Assembly: GCA_963739625.1 (NCBI GenBank)
Contig: CAVUAU010000018.1
Coordinates: forward strand, 62,001 to 126,000
Direction of reading: 5' to 3'
Length of the DNA: 64,000 nt
DNA from: Salinimicrobium sp963739625
Lineage (GTDB): Bacteria; Bacteroidota; Bacteroidia; Flavobacteriales; Flavobacteriaceae
Part shown: positions 19,103-29,251 of the stretch, piece after piece
How the letters are laid out: the number at the start of each line of letters is the position of its first letter
How positions within the stretch are numbered: position 1 is the first letter of the stretch
Made by a program: the position numbers and the translations under genes
Notes under the pieces: generated by a model
Databases searched by the model: none
Told to the model about the DNA's origin: nothing
What the model saw: the letters and a program-made list of their open reading frames with translations, nothing else

Positions 19103-21256
19103 ATGATGAAAATACGTAGCATAATGAGAAGGAATTATAAATTACTGGTACTGCTGTTGCTCTTTGCCGCAGCTTCCTGCAGCTTTACGACCAAAACATT
19201 CAATGATCCCAATAAAGACAAGACTTTAATTGAATTGATCGCTTATGTTCTAAAGAATGGTCATTACGATGCTAAAGAGATTGATGATTCTTTTTCTGAA
19301 CAGGTTTTCAAAGACTACCTCGAAGGTGTAGATCCTTTAAAACGTTATTTCTACGCCAGTGATATGGAGGAATTTGGGGCATATAAAGATCTTATTGATG
19401 ACCAGATAAAGAACAGCGAGATCAATTTCTTCGATCTTACTCATGAACGCCTCATGAAGAGAATGGCCGAAGCTGAAGATATGTACAAGGATATCCTTTC
19501 CCAGCCCTTTGACTTCAGTAAAAAAGAGATCCTCGATACAGATTATGACAAACAAGACTATGCTACGTCTAAAAAAGAAATGAGGGAACGCTGGAGAAAA
19601 CAACTTAAGTTTTCTACCATTTCCAATTTCTATGATAAGAAAAAAGAACAGGAACTCGAACTGAAGAATAATCCCGACTATGAAGCGAAAACTGATGCCG
19701 AACTTGAGAAGGAGGCAAGGGAACTGACCGAAAGTTCACTGGACGAATATTTCGATTTTACCAATGATCTGGAACGCAAAGACTGGTTCTCAGTCTATGT
19801 GAATTCTATCGTGGAAGAATTTGATCCTCACACCTTCTATTTTGCACCTCAGGACAAAGATCGTTTTGATATGGCTATGAGTGGGAAACTCGAAGGTATT
19901 GGTGCACGTCTTCAAAAGAAGAATGACAATGTGAAGATCGTTGAGATTATTTCCGGTGGACCTGCATGGAGAGGTGAACAAGTGGAAGTCGGGGACGAGA
20001 TCATCAAGGTAAAGCAGGAAGATGAGAAAGAAGCGGTGAGCGTTGTGGGGATGAGACTGGACGATGCAGTTGGCCTTATCAAAGGACCAAAAGGAACAAA
20101 AGTGACCCTAACTCTGAGAAAAGTTGACGGAACAATAAAAGATGTTGTTATTACCCGTGATGTGGTTGAGATCGAAGAAACCTATGCAAAGGCTGCGACT
20201 GTTAAGAAAGACGATCGTCTGTATGGAGTGATCAATCTTCCGAAGTTCTATTTTGACATGGAAGACTATTCAGAAAGAAATGCGGCATCAGATGTGAAAA
20301 AAGAGATCATCCGTCTTAAAAAAGAAGGCATGGATGGACTTGTAATCGACCTTAGAAACAATGGCGGCGGTTCTTTAAAGACCGTAGTCGATATTGCAGG
20401 ACTTTTCATTAAAGAAGGACCAATTGTGCAGGTGAAATCAAAACTGGAAGGCCAGGAAGTTCTTAAAGATAAAGATTCTTCTATTTTATGGGATGGTCCG
20501 CTGGTAATTCTTGTGAACGAACTATCGGCTTCGGCTTCAGAAATTCTTGCCGCAGCAATGCAGGATTATAAAAGGGCAGTGATCATTGGTAGCAAGCAAA
20601 CTTATGGAAAAGGTACCGTTCAAAATGTACTGGACCTTAACCGTTGGGTGCGAAACAGCGATTTTGGCGATCTTGGAGCCTTGAAGATAACTACCCAGAA
20701 ATTCTACAGGGTCAACGGCGGATCTACTCAGCTTGAGGGCGTGAAGAGTGATGTGGTGGTGCCAGACAGGTATTCGTATATCGATATTGGTGAAAAAGAT
20801 CAGGAAAATCCTTTACCATGGGACCAAATCGCTCCTGCAAACTACAAGGTTTGGGACGGGTATATAGATTTTGATGAAACCCTGGAGCACAGTAAGCAAA
20901 GAATGGCAGCTAATGAACATATTAAACTTATCCAGGAGAATGCAGAGTGGATAAGAGACCAGAGAAATAATTATATCTTCCCATTAAACTACGCAGAGTA
21001 TAGCAAAGAAATGGAGGAGAACGAGAAGCAGGCAGAGAAGTTTGACAAGATCTCTGAATACAAATCAAACCTCACCTATGAATCTTTGCCTTACGAACGG
21101 GACCTGTTTACTGCGGATACTATCCTAGCCGAAAAGAGACAAAGATGGCACGAGAACCTCACCAGCGATCTCTATATGGAAGAAGCGGTGAATGTGCTCG
21201 AGGATATGAAAACGAATAATATCAAGAAATCTGAAGTGGCTCAAGTCAAGAACTAA
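19103..21256 (+). CDS. prc: carboxy-terminal processing (tail-specific) protease, lipoprotein
   Basis: About 717 residues from the ATG at 19103 (19106 and 19124 are also possible; an in-frame TTG at 19046 is less likely). A lipoprotein signal ends LLFAAASC. The S41 layout is clear: an N-terminal helical domain, a PDZ domain (about residues 245-330, KLEGIGARLQKKNDNVKIVE), and the protease core with Ser in LVNELSASASEILAAAMQDY and Lys in SKQTYGKGTVQNV. A DUF3340-like C-terminal domain follows. It degrades or trims proteins with exposed C-termini in the periplasm. A terminator follows directly. Confidence 0.92.
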   Translation: MMKIRSIMRRNYKLLVLLLLFAAASCSFTTKTFNDPNKDKTLIELIAYVLKNGHYDAKEIDDSFSEQVFKDYLEGVDPLKRYFYASDMEEFGAYKDLIDDQIKNSEINFFDLTHERLMKRMAEAEDMYKDILSQPFDFSKKEILDTDYDKQDYATSKKEMRERWRKQLKFSTISNFYDKKKEQELELKNNPDYEAKTDAELEKEARELTESSLDEYFDFTNDLERKDWFSVYVNSIVEEFDPHTFYFAPQDKDRFDMAMSGKLEGIGARLQKKNDNVKIVEIISGGPAWRGEQVEVGDEIIKVKQEDEKEAVSVVGMRLDDAVGLIKGPKGTKVTLTLRKVDGTIKDVVITRDVVEIEETYAKAATVKKDDRLYGVINLPKFYFDMEDYSERNAASDVKKEIIRLKKEGMDGLVIDLRNNGGGSLKTVVDIAGLFIKEGPIVQVKSKLEGQEVLKDKDSSILWDGPLVILVNELSASASEILAAAMQDYKRAVIIGSKQTYGKGTVQNVLDLNRWVRNSDFGDLGALKITTQKFYRVNGGSTQLEGVKSDVVVPDRYSYIDIGEKDQENPLPWDQIAPANYKVWDGYIDFDETLEHSKQRMAANEHIKLIQENAEWIRDQRNNYIFPLNYAEYSKEMEENEKQAEKFDKISEYKSNLTYESLPYERDLFTADTILAEKRQRWHENLTSDLYMEEAVNVLEDMKTNNIKKSEVAQVKN

Positions 21257-21276
21257 CTTTAGAATAAAGAAAGATA

Positions 21277-21307
21277 AAAACCTTCTGCGTGAGCAGGAGG
21301 TTTTTTT
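21277..21307 (+). terminator. rho-independent terminator of prc
   Basis: Stem AAACCTTCTGC / GCAGGAGGTTT (one T-G wobble), four-base loop GTGA, followed by seven T residues. Confidence 0.85.
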
Positions 21308-22053
21308 ATGCCTAAAGGATTTGAGATTTTGGATTCAAAATTTAAAATTATGGAGTGTCAAAAATCCCTTTTTTGGGACCTCTTATGACGGTTTCTTTAG
21401 CCACGAATGCACTAATTTTCTTCTGTTCTCTGCGGGAAAAGAGTCCAAATAAGGAGTAGTAAAAATGCCTTTTTGAAACCTCTTATAGGGATTGTTTATA
21501 GCCACAAATGCACTAATGTTCTTTTATCCTCTGCGCTCTCTTCGGAAAAATTATGCGGCCTTTGCGCGGAGGATTTGGAATTCAATATTCAGGATTCAAG
21601 ATCAAAGAGTGTCAAAAACGTCTTTTTTGGAACCTGTCTCGATGTAGTTCTGCGATCTCTGTGGATGACTTTGCAGCCTTTAGAGAGTCTTTCCGGTTTT
21701 ACAATACAGGATTCAAGATTGATAGCTCTCGTTAAATCTCTTCGTGATCTTCTGTACAACTTCGTGACCTTTGTGTGAAATAATAATAGCTTGAAAATGC
21801 CTTTTTGGTAACCCTCTTTTGCCACGAATGCACGAATGTTTTTGGGTAAATCGGGAAATCTCTTCGGCCTTTTCGCACAGGATTCAGGATTCAAGATCAG
21901 AGTGTCAAAAATGTCTTTTTTGGAACCTGTCACGATGTAGTTCTGCGTTCTCTGCGGATGACTTTGCGGCCTTTGCGAGGGATGATTTCGAATTCCCAAT
22001 CAAGACCCTTTTAAATCACCTGTTTATTGATAATTGTTAATTGTTCACTGAGT
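21308..22053 (+). repeat. gene-free region of decayed intergenic repeats
   Basis: I see no credible gene in these 746 bases; the small open frames are chance. At least five degraded units share two blocks. One is a palindrome-like stretch close to TCAAAAATG-YC-TTTTTTGG followed by AACCT (21355, 21462, 21611, 21792, 21905). The other is a phrase of the CTCTGCGG...CTTTGCGGCCTTTGCG or GCCACGAATGCACTAAT kind. The clearest pair, 21591-21685 and 21886-21981, matches at roughly nine bases in ten. Phrases of this type recur between genes across Bacteroidota. Their origin is unknown to me. Confidence 0.7.
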
Positions 22054-23304
22054 TTACCAGAACGACATTCTTTCGGCATCAAGTTTTATAAAGACGAATA
22101 GCAGGATAGTGAAACCCCAGAGTCCGGAGCCGCCGTAGCTAAAGAAAGGTAACGGGATTCCCACAGTAGGTAATACGCCAATTACCATTCCTATGTTGAC
22201 AAAGAAGTGAATGAACAATATGCCGGCGAGACTGTAACCATAGACGCGGTTAAACTGCGATTTTTGCCGCTCTGCGAGGTGCAGGATACGCAGCATGAGA
22301 AAAATAAATAAAAACACTACCACGGCACTGCCCACGAAACCCCATTCTTCGCCTACGGTACTAAAAATGTAATCTGTGTGCTGCTCCGGTACGAAGTTTC
22401 CTTTGGTTTGTGTGCCCTCGGTCCAACCTTTGCCAAACCAGCTGCCGCTGCCAATGGCTATTTCACTTTGGTTGGTATTGTAGCCAATTCCGCGGTTGTC
22501 AACTTCCTTTCCAAGCACGATGTTAAATCGATCCCGGTGTCGCTGCTCGAAGACGTTCTGGAAGATGTAATCTACAGAAAAACTCAAGGCCACCACCATA
22601 ATTAGAATACTCAGATAGGCTATGGCTCCCGGTCTTTTTTTCTTCCGGAAGAAATACAACAGGATAATGACGAGAGTAGCTCCACCCGCAACCCACCAGG
22701 GGCTAAAGATTAGTGTAAGAACGAAAACCAGGATCCCGGTAGCTCCAGCGATCAAATACACCCCCGAAAATCCCTCCCTGTAAAGCGGAAAGAAGAATGC
22801 GGCATAGACCATGGCACTTCCTGCATCTGGCTGCGGAAGAATAATGAGGGCCGGCAGGGCTATGATAATAAAAGCTTTGAACTGGTCCCCCAGGTTCTTA
22901 ATGTTGGTCTGTATATCTCCAATATATTTGGAGAGTGCCAGGGCTGTCGCGACTTTGGCAAATTCGGCAGGTTGAAGCGTAAAGCCGCCAATCGCGTACC
23001 ATGAAGTTGCACCGTTTATGGTTTTTCCGAAGAAAAACAGGCCTAAAATGGAGATGAGAGATACGATATAGATCAAACTCGCAAAACGCTCATAAAATTT
23101 GGCTTCCAGTGAGAGCAGGATCACGATAAGAAAAATACTCAATATGATCCAAAGCATTTGCTTACCGTAGATCTGGTCGAGGTCAAAAAAAGAAGTTGCT
23201 GTGTCGTCCAGTGAAGCCGAGTAGATGTTCACCCAACCAATGGCGACCAGTAAAAAGTAAATTAAAATGCTGACCCAATCGAATTGGGATATGGTTTTGG
23301 ACAT
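22054..23304 (-). CDS. rodA: rod-shape SEDS peptidoglycan polymerase RodA
   Basis: A 416-residue SEDS protein with about ten membrane helices and the family's conserved stretches: ATSWYAIGGFTLQPAEFAKVATALALSKYI, PQPDAGSAMVY, AIGSGSWFGKGWTEGTQ, FVPEQHTDYIFSTVGEEWGF, and a closing PFFSYGGSGLWGF. It polymerises lipid II glycans during elongation together with the PBP2 encoded immediately upstream (two bases apart). Last gene of the mre/mrd operon. Confidence 0.95.
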   Translation of the reverse strand: MSKTISQFDWVSILIYFLLVAIGWVNIYSASLDDTATSFFDLDQIYGKQMLWIILSIFLIVILLSLEAKFYERFASLIYIVSLISILGLFFFGKTINGATSWYAIGGFTLQPAEFAKVATALALSKYIGDIQTNIKNLGDQFKAFIIIALPALIILPQPDAGSAMVYAAFFFPLYREGFSGVYLIAGATGILVFVLTLIFSPWWVAGGATLVIILLYFFRKKKRPGAIAYLSILIMVVALSFSVDYIFQNVFEQRHRDRFNIVLGKEVDNRGIGYNTNQSEIAIGSGSWFGKGWTEGTQTKGNFVPEQHTDYIFSTVGEEWGFVGSAVVVFLFIFLMLRILHLAERQKSQFNRVYGYSLAGILFIHFFVNIGMVIGVLPTVGIPLPFFSYGGSGLWGFTILLFVFIKLDAERMSFW

Positions 23305-23306
23305 TC

Positions 23307-25175
23307 CTACTGGTTAATTTTAAAGGGTTCGCCGCTGTAGGGTTTTGCATATTCTTCTTCCAGGCTGTGAGTCATGATCCAGTCTTCCATGTCTTTTCTG
23401 GTGATCTCGCCTTTGAGGTAATCCTCGATCATAAGACCCGCGATCCTTCCTGCATAACGACCTCCCCAATAGCCGTTCTCCACAAATACTGCCAGGGCAA
23501 TTTTGGGATTATCAACAGGCGCAAAAGCGATGAAAATGGAATGGTCTGTAAGCTGAACTCTTTTTCCGCCGATCTTGGTAAAGTTCTCGGCAGTTCCTGT
23601 CTTTCCGGCAATTTCGATGCCCGGGATCTGCAGGGCAGAAGCGGTCCCAACTTTATAAACCTGATGCATTCCTTCAATCACCGGCTCAAAATTTCTGGGA
23701 TCTATGGTGGTGTGTTTTTTTACGGTGAACTCCTCATTTTTGATAGGACTGCCTTCTATCTCTTTAAGGATGTGAGGTGTATAGAACCAGCCGCGGTTAG
23801 CAATGGCAGCCGTCATGTTAGCCAGCTGAATAGGCGTCATGAGGACTTCTCCCTGCCCAATTGCATTCGAAATGGTAGCAGTGGCAAACCATTTATAGGT
23901 AGGGTAATTGTAGATGTTATTGTAATATTCTGAAGTAGGGATCTTACCGGGTCTTCCGGTTGAAAGGTCAGAGCCCAGGTAATCACCAAGCCCAAAGCTG
24001 CGCAAATGGGCTGCCCAGGCATCAACTCCTTCCTGCGGAGTTGGATATTTTTCAATGATCCTGCGGTACACGTTTGCGAAGTAGGCGTTGCAGGATTGTG
24101 CGATCCCGGGGATCATGCTCAAAGGGCTGGGATGAGAGTGACAACCAAGTTTGCGGCCTCTTCCGTAGTAATATCCCTGCTGGCATACAAAACGATCATC
24201 GGTAGTTACCACCCCTTCCTGAAGGCCTATAAGCGCATTGATCGTCTTAAAGGGCGAACCGGGAGGGTATTCTGCCTGCAGTCCGCGGTCAAATAAGGGT
24301 TTGCTGATGGAATCAAGCCAGAGTTTTGTAAAATTTTCTGATCGTTTCCTGCCTACCAGGTCTGCCGGGTCATAATTGGGTGCAGTTACCATGGCCAAGA
24401 TCTCTCCTGAAGAGGGTTCAATAGCGATGATTCCGCCGCGCTTGTTCTCCATCAGTTTTTCGCCGTACGCCTGCAGTTGGGCATCAATGGTAATGGTAAG
24501 ATCTTTTCCCTTTTTTGGAAGGGTGTCATAAATGCCATTTTTGTACGGCCCTATGTCGCGGTTGAACCGGTCCTTCTGAATGTACTTTACACCCTTTACT
24601 CCTCTTAACAGCTCTTCATAATAACCTTCCACTCCTTGCCGACCAATGAGGTCACCCGAGAGGTAATATGGATTTTCGTTTACAACACGTTGATTCACTT
24701 CAGTAATATAGCCCAGAACATTTGCCGCATGTTCGGTATAGTAATCTCTTAAGGAACGCTTCTGAATATAAAAGCCGTCATATTTTCTCATTTTCTCCTG
24801 CAGATAAGCGTACTCGCTCTTGGTGAGCTGTGGCACTACTACAGACGGTAACCTGGGAGAATAGATCTTGGCCTTATCGAGGCGGCTGGCAAGTTGTTCG
24901 GGAGTAATGCTAAGAATACGGCAGAATTCTGTTGTGTCAAAAGCCTTCAGGTTACGAGGGATCACCATTACATCATAGGAGGGCTGGTTGGAAACCAGAA
25001 GTTCCCCGTTTCTATCGAAAATAAATCCGCGTTGGGGATAATCATACACCACTTTGATGGCATTATTTTCTGAAAGTCCGGCAAAGGAGGTGTCCAGGAT
25101 CTGTAAGTAAAAAAGCCTGGCCAGAAAGATCAGGCCCGAAGTAATTATAATGATGTAAAGCAGAATTCTCCTCAT
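23307..25175 (-). CDS. mrdA: penicillin-binding protein 2 (elongation transpeptidase)
   Basis: A 622-residue class B PBP: an N-terminal membrane anchor (about 5-22), a PBP dimerisation domain (with GYITEVNQ and RQGVEGYYEELLRG), and a transpeptidase domain with the three active-site motifs, SxxK as YPPGSPFKTINAL, SxN as QSCNAYF, and KTG as IAGKTGTAEN. It cross-links peptidoglycan with RodA. Overlaps mreD by four bases (ATGA). Confidence 0.95.
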   Translation of the reverse strand: MRRILLYIIIITSGLIFLARLFYLQILDTSFAGLSENNAIKVVYDYPQRGFIFDRNGELLVSNQPSYDVMVIPRNLKAFDTTEFCRILSITPEQLASRLDKAKIYSPRLPSVVVPQLTKSEYAYLQEKMRKYDGFYIQKRSLRDYYTEHAANVLGYITEVNQRVVNENPYYLSGDLIGRQGVEGYYEELLRGVKGVKYIQKDRFNRDIGPYKNGIYDTLPKKGKDLTITIDAQLQAYGEKLMENKRGGIIAIEPSSGEILAMVTAPNYDPADLVGRKRSENFTKLWLDSISKPLFDRGLQAEYPPGSPFKTINALIGLQEGVVTTDDRFVCQQGYYYGRGRKLGCHSHPSPLSMIPGIAQSCNAYFANVYRRIIEKYPTPQEGVDAWAAHLRSFGLGDYLGSDLSTGRPGKIPTSEYYNNIYNYPTYKWFATATISNAIGQGEVLMTPIQLANMTAAIANRGWFYTPHILKEIEGSPIKNEEFTVKKHTTIDPRNFEPVIEGMHQVYKVGTASALQIPGIEIAGKTGTAENFTKIGGKRVQLTDHSIFIAFAPVDNPKIALAVFVENGYWGGRYAGRIAGLMIEDYLKGEITRKDMEDWIMTHSLEEEYAKPYSGEPFKINQ

Positions 25176-25678
25176 CTGGTTCTCCTGTTAAATAATGATA
25201 GCGATAGAAAGACCAGGATTATTGTAAATAATCCTGAAAAAAGCGTTTTCTTCAGAAGTAACAAGAAGTGTGCAAAATTGAAGAATTCCAGCAAAAACAG
25301 CACAAAATGGTGCACAAACACTATTAACGCTACATAACTTATACGCGAACCCGGTTGAGTACTGGAAAAGCGCACGGTTTGATAATCATAGCTCACCCCA
25401 AAGGAAAATCTAAGGATCACCGGCCTTATGTAAGCCACTACCAAACAGGCTGCGGCATTGATCCCGCCACTGTCTTCAAAAATGTCAATTCCAAGGCCAA
25501 GCAGAAAAGCAAGAAATAGAAACAGCGTTTGGTTGGCGTTAAAAGGGTACAGGATGAGGAACAACACGTAAAGGTACGGGTTGATGTAACCAAGAAAATT
25601 GATGTTGTTGAGCAACAGAACCTGTAACAACAGCAAAACGATGAACCGGAGTGTATTTGAAATGATCACGTTATTCAT
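25172..25678 (-). CDS. mreD: rod-shape-determining protein MreD
   Basis: A 168-residue, strongly hydrophobic protein with about five membrane helices and the MreD-like segment NINFLGYINPYLYVLFLILYP followed by GLGIDIFEDSGGINAAACL. It overlaps mreC by eight bases and mrdA by four. It belongs to the elongasome in the inner membrane. Position between mreC and mrdA supports the call as much as the weakly conserved sequence. Confidence 0.92.
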   Translation of the reverse strand: MNNVIISNTLRFIVLLLLQVLLLNNINFLGYINPYLYVLFLILYPFNANQTLFLFLAFLLGLGIDIFEDSGGINAAACLVVAYIRPVILRFSFGVSYDYQTVRFSSTQPGSRISYVALIVFVHHFVLFLLEFFNFAHFLLLLKKTLFSGLFTIILVFLSLSLFNRRTR

Positions 25679-26498
25679 CCCTGGTCAGGTTTTGCAGTTC
25701 TTCAACAGCCTCTTTTTCGTTGTTTCCAATTATATAAACGTAACCAATATTGGTCATGTCATTAAAGAGACTAATGTTAATTGTGTAGTAGCTTTCACTC
25801 TGGTCAAGACTGTAGTCGCTCACGGTCCCAATAGGCAAACCCTTGGGAAAAATAAGCGAGCGTCCTCCGGTGATTATTGTATCTCCTTTTTCCACGGGCG
25901 CGATGGCAGGCACATCAATTAACTGCACCAGGTTAGGGTCGTCGCCGTTCCAGATAAGTGTTCCAAAGTGATTGGACTTCTTTAGCTGGGCATTGATCTT
26001 TGAATTGGAATTGAGAATAGAGATCACTGTGGAATATTTTGGCGACACATTCTCCACAATCCCTACAATTCCCCTGCTTGTAACAACGCCCATATCGCGC
26101 TCTATACCCGAATTTGCCCCTCTTTTAAGGGTAAGGTAGTTGTTGCGGTTGGCGTAGTTGTTATTGATCACCTCGGCTGCCTGGAAAGTGTAATGTCCCC
26201 CATAATTTATGGTGTCTTTAAAATCCCTAAGCTTGCTGGTGTCTTCAATGGCTGCGAGCCTGGTGCGTAAACGCTCATTCTCCTCCAGCAGGCGTTTATT
26301 ATATTTTTCAAGATTGAAGTAGGCATTGATATCACTAGTGTAGCTGTAAATACCGCCGCTGAGGAAATTCGCAGAACTAATGAACTTGCTTCTTTGGTAA
26401 GAGTGGTACTGAATGGTCAAAAACAGTGAAAAGCCAAGCAGCAATAAGAATAGAATATTGTTCTTATTGCGAATAAGAAAATTTATTATTTGCTGCAT
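25671..26498 (-). CDS. mreC: rod-shape-determining protein MreC
   Basis: A 275-residue bitopic protein: one N-terminal membrane helix (about 14-30), a coiled coil (NLEKYNKRLLEENERLRTRLAAIED), and a periplasmic beta-domain with RGIVGIVENVSPKYSTVISILN and ITGGRSLIFPKGLPIGTV. MreC links MreB to PBP2 and activates it. Nine bases separate it from mreB. Confidence 0.95.
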   Translation of the reverse strand: MQQIINFLIRNKNNILFLLLLGFSLFLTIQYHSYQRSKFISSANFLSGGIYSYTSDINAYFNLEKYNKRLLEENERLRTRLAAIEDTSKLRDFKDTINYGGHYTFQAAEVINNNYANRNNYLTLKRGANSGIERDMGVVTSRGIVGIVENVSPKYSTVISILNSNSKINAQLKKSNHFGTLIWNGDDPNLVQLIDVPAIAPVEKGDTIITGGRSLIFPKGLPIGTVSDYSLDQSESYYTINISLFNDMTNIGYVYIIGNNEKEAVEELQNLTRDE

Positions 26499-26507
26499 AA
26501 GCTACTC

Positions 26508-27536
26508 CTACTTTATCAAGATGCCCTTGTAACGGTTAAGCGTTTTAAGGGTAATTCCTGTTCCGCGTACAACAGCCCGTAGCGGATCTTCTGCAATGTA
26601 TACGGGAAGGTCAGTCTTTTGTGATAATCTCTTGTCCAAACCTCTTAACATAGAACCACCACCGGCAAGATAGATCCCCGTGTTATAGATGTCGGCAGCA
26701 AGTTCCGGCGGGGTTTGTGAAAGCGTCTCCATCACCGCGTCTTCGATCCTCAAAATAGATTTGTCAAGAGCCTTGGCGATCTCGCGGTAAGAGATGTTCA
26801 CCTGCTTCGGTTTACCTGTAAGCAGGTCACGTCCCTGAACGTTCATTTCATCTGGCGGTACCTCAAGATCTTCGGTAGCGGCACCAATCTGAATTTTTAT
26901 TTTTTCCGCAGTACGTTCCCCAACATAAAGGTTGTGTTGCGTACGCATGTAATAAACGATATCATTGGTGAAAACGTCCCCCGCGATCTTTACAGATTTG
27001 TCGCAGACGATACCTCCAAGTGCGATCACGGCAATTTCGGTTGTTCCACCCCCTATGTCGACGATCATGTTACCTTTTGGTTGCATAATATCAACTCCAA
27101 TCCCAATGGCAGCAGCCATAGGTTCGTGGATGAGGTAAACCTCTTTCCCGTTCACCCTTTCGGCACTTTCCTTAACGGCGCGCATCTCCACTTCGGTAAT
27201 TCCTGACGGAATACAGATCACCATTCTTAGGGCCGGTGTAAACATTTTCTTCTTAAGCGCGGGGATTTCCTTGATGAACATCGTGAGCATTTTCTCACTC
27301 GCATCAAAGTCGGCAATAACCCCGTCTTTCAAAGGCCTGATGGTCTTGATGTTCTCATGGGTTTTCCCCTGCATCATCGCCGCTTCTTTTCCAACCGCGA
27401 TAATTTTTCCCGTGGTTCTGTGACGGGCCACGATAGACGGACTGTCAACCACAACCTTGTCGTTATGGATGATAAGGGTATTTGCAGTTCCCAGGTCTAT
27501 GGCTATTTCTTCAGTGAGAAAATCGAAAAATCCCAT
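26508..27536 (-). CDS. mreB: actin-like cell-shape protein MreB
   Basis: A 342-residue actin-fold ATPase. The phosphate 1 loop is IAIDLGTANTLI, phosphate 2 is MIVDIGGGTTEIAVI, and the adenosine motif is GIYLAGGGSMLRGLD. It forms membrane-bound filaments that steer elongation. It is the first gene of the mreBCD-mrdA-rodA operon and lies 41 bases after purH, so it may also be reached by read-through. Confidence 0.97.
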   Translation of the reverse strand: MGFFDFLTEEIAIDLGTANTLIIHNDKVVVDSPSIVARHRTTGKIIAVGKEAAMMQGKTHENIKTIRPLKDGVIADFDASEKMLTMFIKEIPALKKKMFTPALRMVICIPSGITEVEMRAVKESAERVNGKEVYLIHEPMAAAIGIGVDIMQPKGNMIVDIGGGTTEIAVIALGGIVCDKSVKIAGDVFTNDIVYYMRTQHNLYVGERTAEKIKIQIGAATEDLEVPPDEMNVQGRDLLTGKPKQVNISYREIAKALDKSILRIEDAVMETLSQTPPELAADIYNTGIYLAGGGSMLRGLDKRLSQKTDLPVYIAEDPLRAVVRGTGITLKTLNRYKGILIK

Positions 27537-27577
27537 GCTAAGTCAGTTATGATTGAGGTTTGGTAAATGTAATAAAA

Positions 27578-29104
27578 TTAATGTTTAAAATGTCTTGTGC
27601 CGGTCGTTACCATGGCAAGATTATTTTCGTTGCAGTAGTCAATGCTCAGCTGGTCTTTTATAGAACCTCCGGGCTGGATCACGCTGGTTATTCCGGCTTT
27701 ATCGGCAATCTCCACACAATCCGGGAAAGGGAAGAAAGCATCGCTGGCCATAGCGGCTCCTTTAAGGTCAAAATCAAACGATCTTGCCTTGTCAATACTT
27801 TGCCTAAGAGCATCTACCCTTGAGGTTTGTCCCGTACCGCTCGCTAAAAGTTGGTGATCTTTTACCAGAACTATGGTATTTGATTTGGTGTGCTTGCAAA
27901 TTTTGGATGCAAACAACAAATCAGATAACTCTTCCTCGTTTGGTTTATTGTTGGTAGCAAAAGTTAAATCCTCTTTTGCATCGGTTTTTAAATCTTTGTC
28001 CTGAACAAGAATTCCGTTGAGACAGGTCCTTACCTGCTGCTGTGGTAATTCGTTTTGCTTCTGAACCAGTAACACGCGGTTCTTTTTGCCTTTCAGGATC
28101 TCAAGGGCTTCTTCGGAATAAGAAGGCGCAATCACAACTTCACAGAAAAGCTGATGTATCTCCCCGGCAGTTGCTTTGTCGATCTCGCTGTTGCTGATGA
28201 GGATTCCGCCAAAAGCCGAAACAGGATCTCCCGCCAATGCGTCTTTATAGGCCTCTAAAATGCTATTTCTTTGAGCCATTCCGCAGGCATTGTTATGCTT
28301 TAAAATGGCAAAAGTGGGCGCTTCTCCCTGGAACTCGTTCATCAGGTTCACTGCGGCATCAACATCCAAAAGATTGTTGTAAGATAGCTCTTTGCCGTGA
28401 AGTTTGTCAAACATCGCGTCAAAGTCCCCGTAAAAATGCCCTTTTTGATGAGGATTCTCCCCGTACCTTAACTCCATTCCGCCGGTGTAGCTTTCCTTGA
28501 AGGCAGCCTCTTCTTCATTAAAATAATTGAAGATGGCCGTGTCATAATGCGAAGAGACATTAAAAGCTTTGGCAGCAAATCTCTTTCGGTCTTTTAAGGA
28601 AGTCGCTCCTTTTCCTTCGGAAATCAATTCGAGAAATTCAGAATAATCCTGCATCGAAGAAACACAAAGCACATCTTTAAAGTTCTTCGCGGCGGCACGA
28701 ATCAATGAGATGCCTCCAATATCTATTTTTTCAATAATGTCTTCTTCCGAAGCTCCTGAAGCAACAGTTTTTTCGAAAGGGTAAAGATCAACGATCACAA
28801 TGTCGAGCTGCGGAATTTCATACTGCTTTAGTTCAGCCTCGTCCTGTTCATTTCCGCTGCGGTTAAGGATGCCACCAAAGACTTTTGGGTGAAGGGTTTT
28901 GACTCTTCCGCCAAGGATCGAAGGGTAAGAAGTTACATCTTCAACCGGTACCACGTTGATGCCAAGATCCTTGATGAATTTTTCTGTTCCTCCCGTCGAA
29001 TAGATCGTGACCCCCAGCTCATCCAGCTTTCTCACCACCGGCTCAAGGCCATCTTTGTGAAACACTGAAATTAAAGCTGTTTTAGCCGATTTTAAGTCGC
29101 TCAT
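27578..29104 (-). CDS. purH: bifunctional AICAR transformylase / IMP cyclohydrolase
   Basis: A 508-residue PurH: an N-terminal MGS-like cyclohydrolase domain (about 1-140, with STGGTEKFIKDLGI and GGRVKTLHPKVFGGIL) and a C-terminal AICARFT domain (with ELRYGENPHQKG, AILKHNNACG, DPVSAFGGI, SDAFFPFPD, VIQPGGSIKD). It performs the last two steps of IMP synthesis. The order purH then mreB is familiar in Flavobacteriia. Confidence 0.97.
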   Translation of the reverse strand: MSDLKSAKTALISVFHKDGLEPVVRKLDELGVTIYSTGGTEKFIKDLGINVVPVEDVTSYPSILGGRVKTLHPKVFGGILNRSGNEQDEAELKQYEIPQLDIVIVDLYPFEKTVASGASEEDIIEKIDIGGISLIRAAAKNFKDVLCVSSMQDYSEFLELISEGKGATSLKDRKRFAAKAFNVSSHYDTAIFNYFNEEEAAFKESYTGGMELRYGENPHQKGHFYGDFDAMFDKLHGKELSYNNLLDVDAAVNLMNEFQGEAPTFAILKHNNACGMAQRNSILEAYKDALAGDPVSAFGGILISNSEIDKATAGEIHQLFCEVVIAPSYSEEALEILKGKKNRVLLVQKQNELPQQQVRTCLNGILVQDKDLKTDAKEDLTFATNNKPNEEELSDLLFASKICKHTKSNTIVLVKDHQLLASGTGQTSRVDALRQSIDKARSFDFDLKGAAMASDAFFPFPDCVEIADKAGITSVIQPGGSIKDQLSIDYCNENNLAMVTTGTRHFKH

Positions 29105-29126
29105 TGTGTTGGTTTTGTTGAGGTTG

Positions 29127-29134
29127 CAAAAGTA
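29127..29134 (-). promoter_or_regulatory. candidate -7 promoter box for purH
   Basis: The minus strand reads TACTTTTG, a perfect TAnnTTTG match, 22 bases before the purH ATG. I could not place a -33 TTG at normal spacing. Confidence 0.45.
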
Positions 29135-29251
29135 GTTATTTCAGCACAAAATATAAATCTGTAGCGGGTTATTTGTAATTTTATTTTGTAACGAAAGAGC
29201 CGCCGCAACGTCTTATGTGGAAACGGTTGTAAAACTTGGCCTTAGAGAGCT

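Noticed and set aside
21473..22040. Several small open frames in the repeat region after prc
   Set aside because: They translate repeat phrases, overlap on both strands, and have no recognisable domain or promoter.
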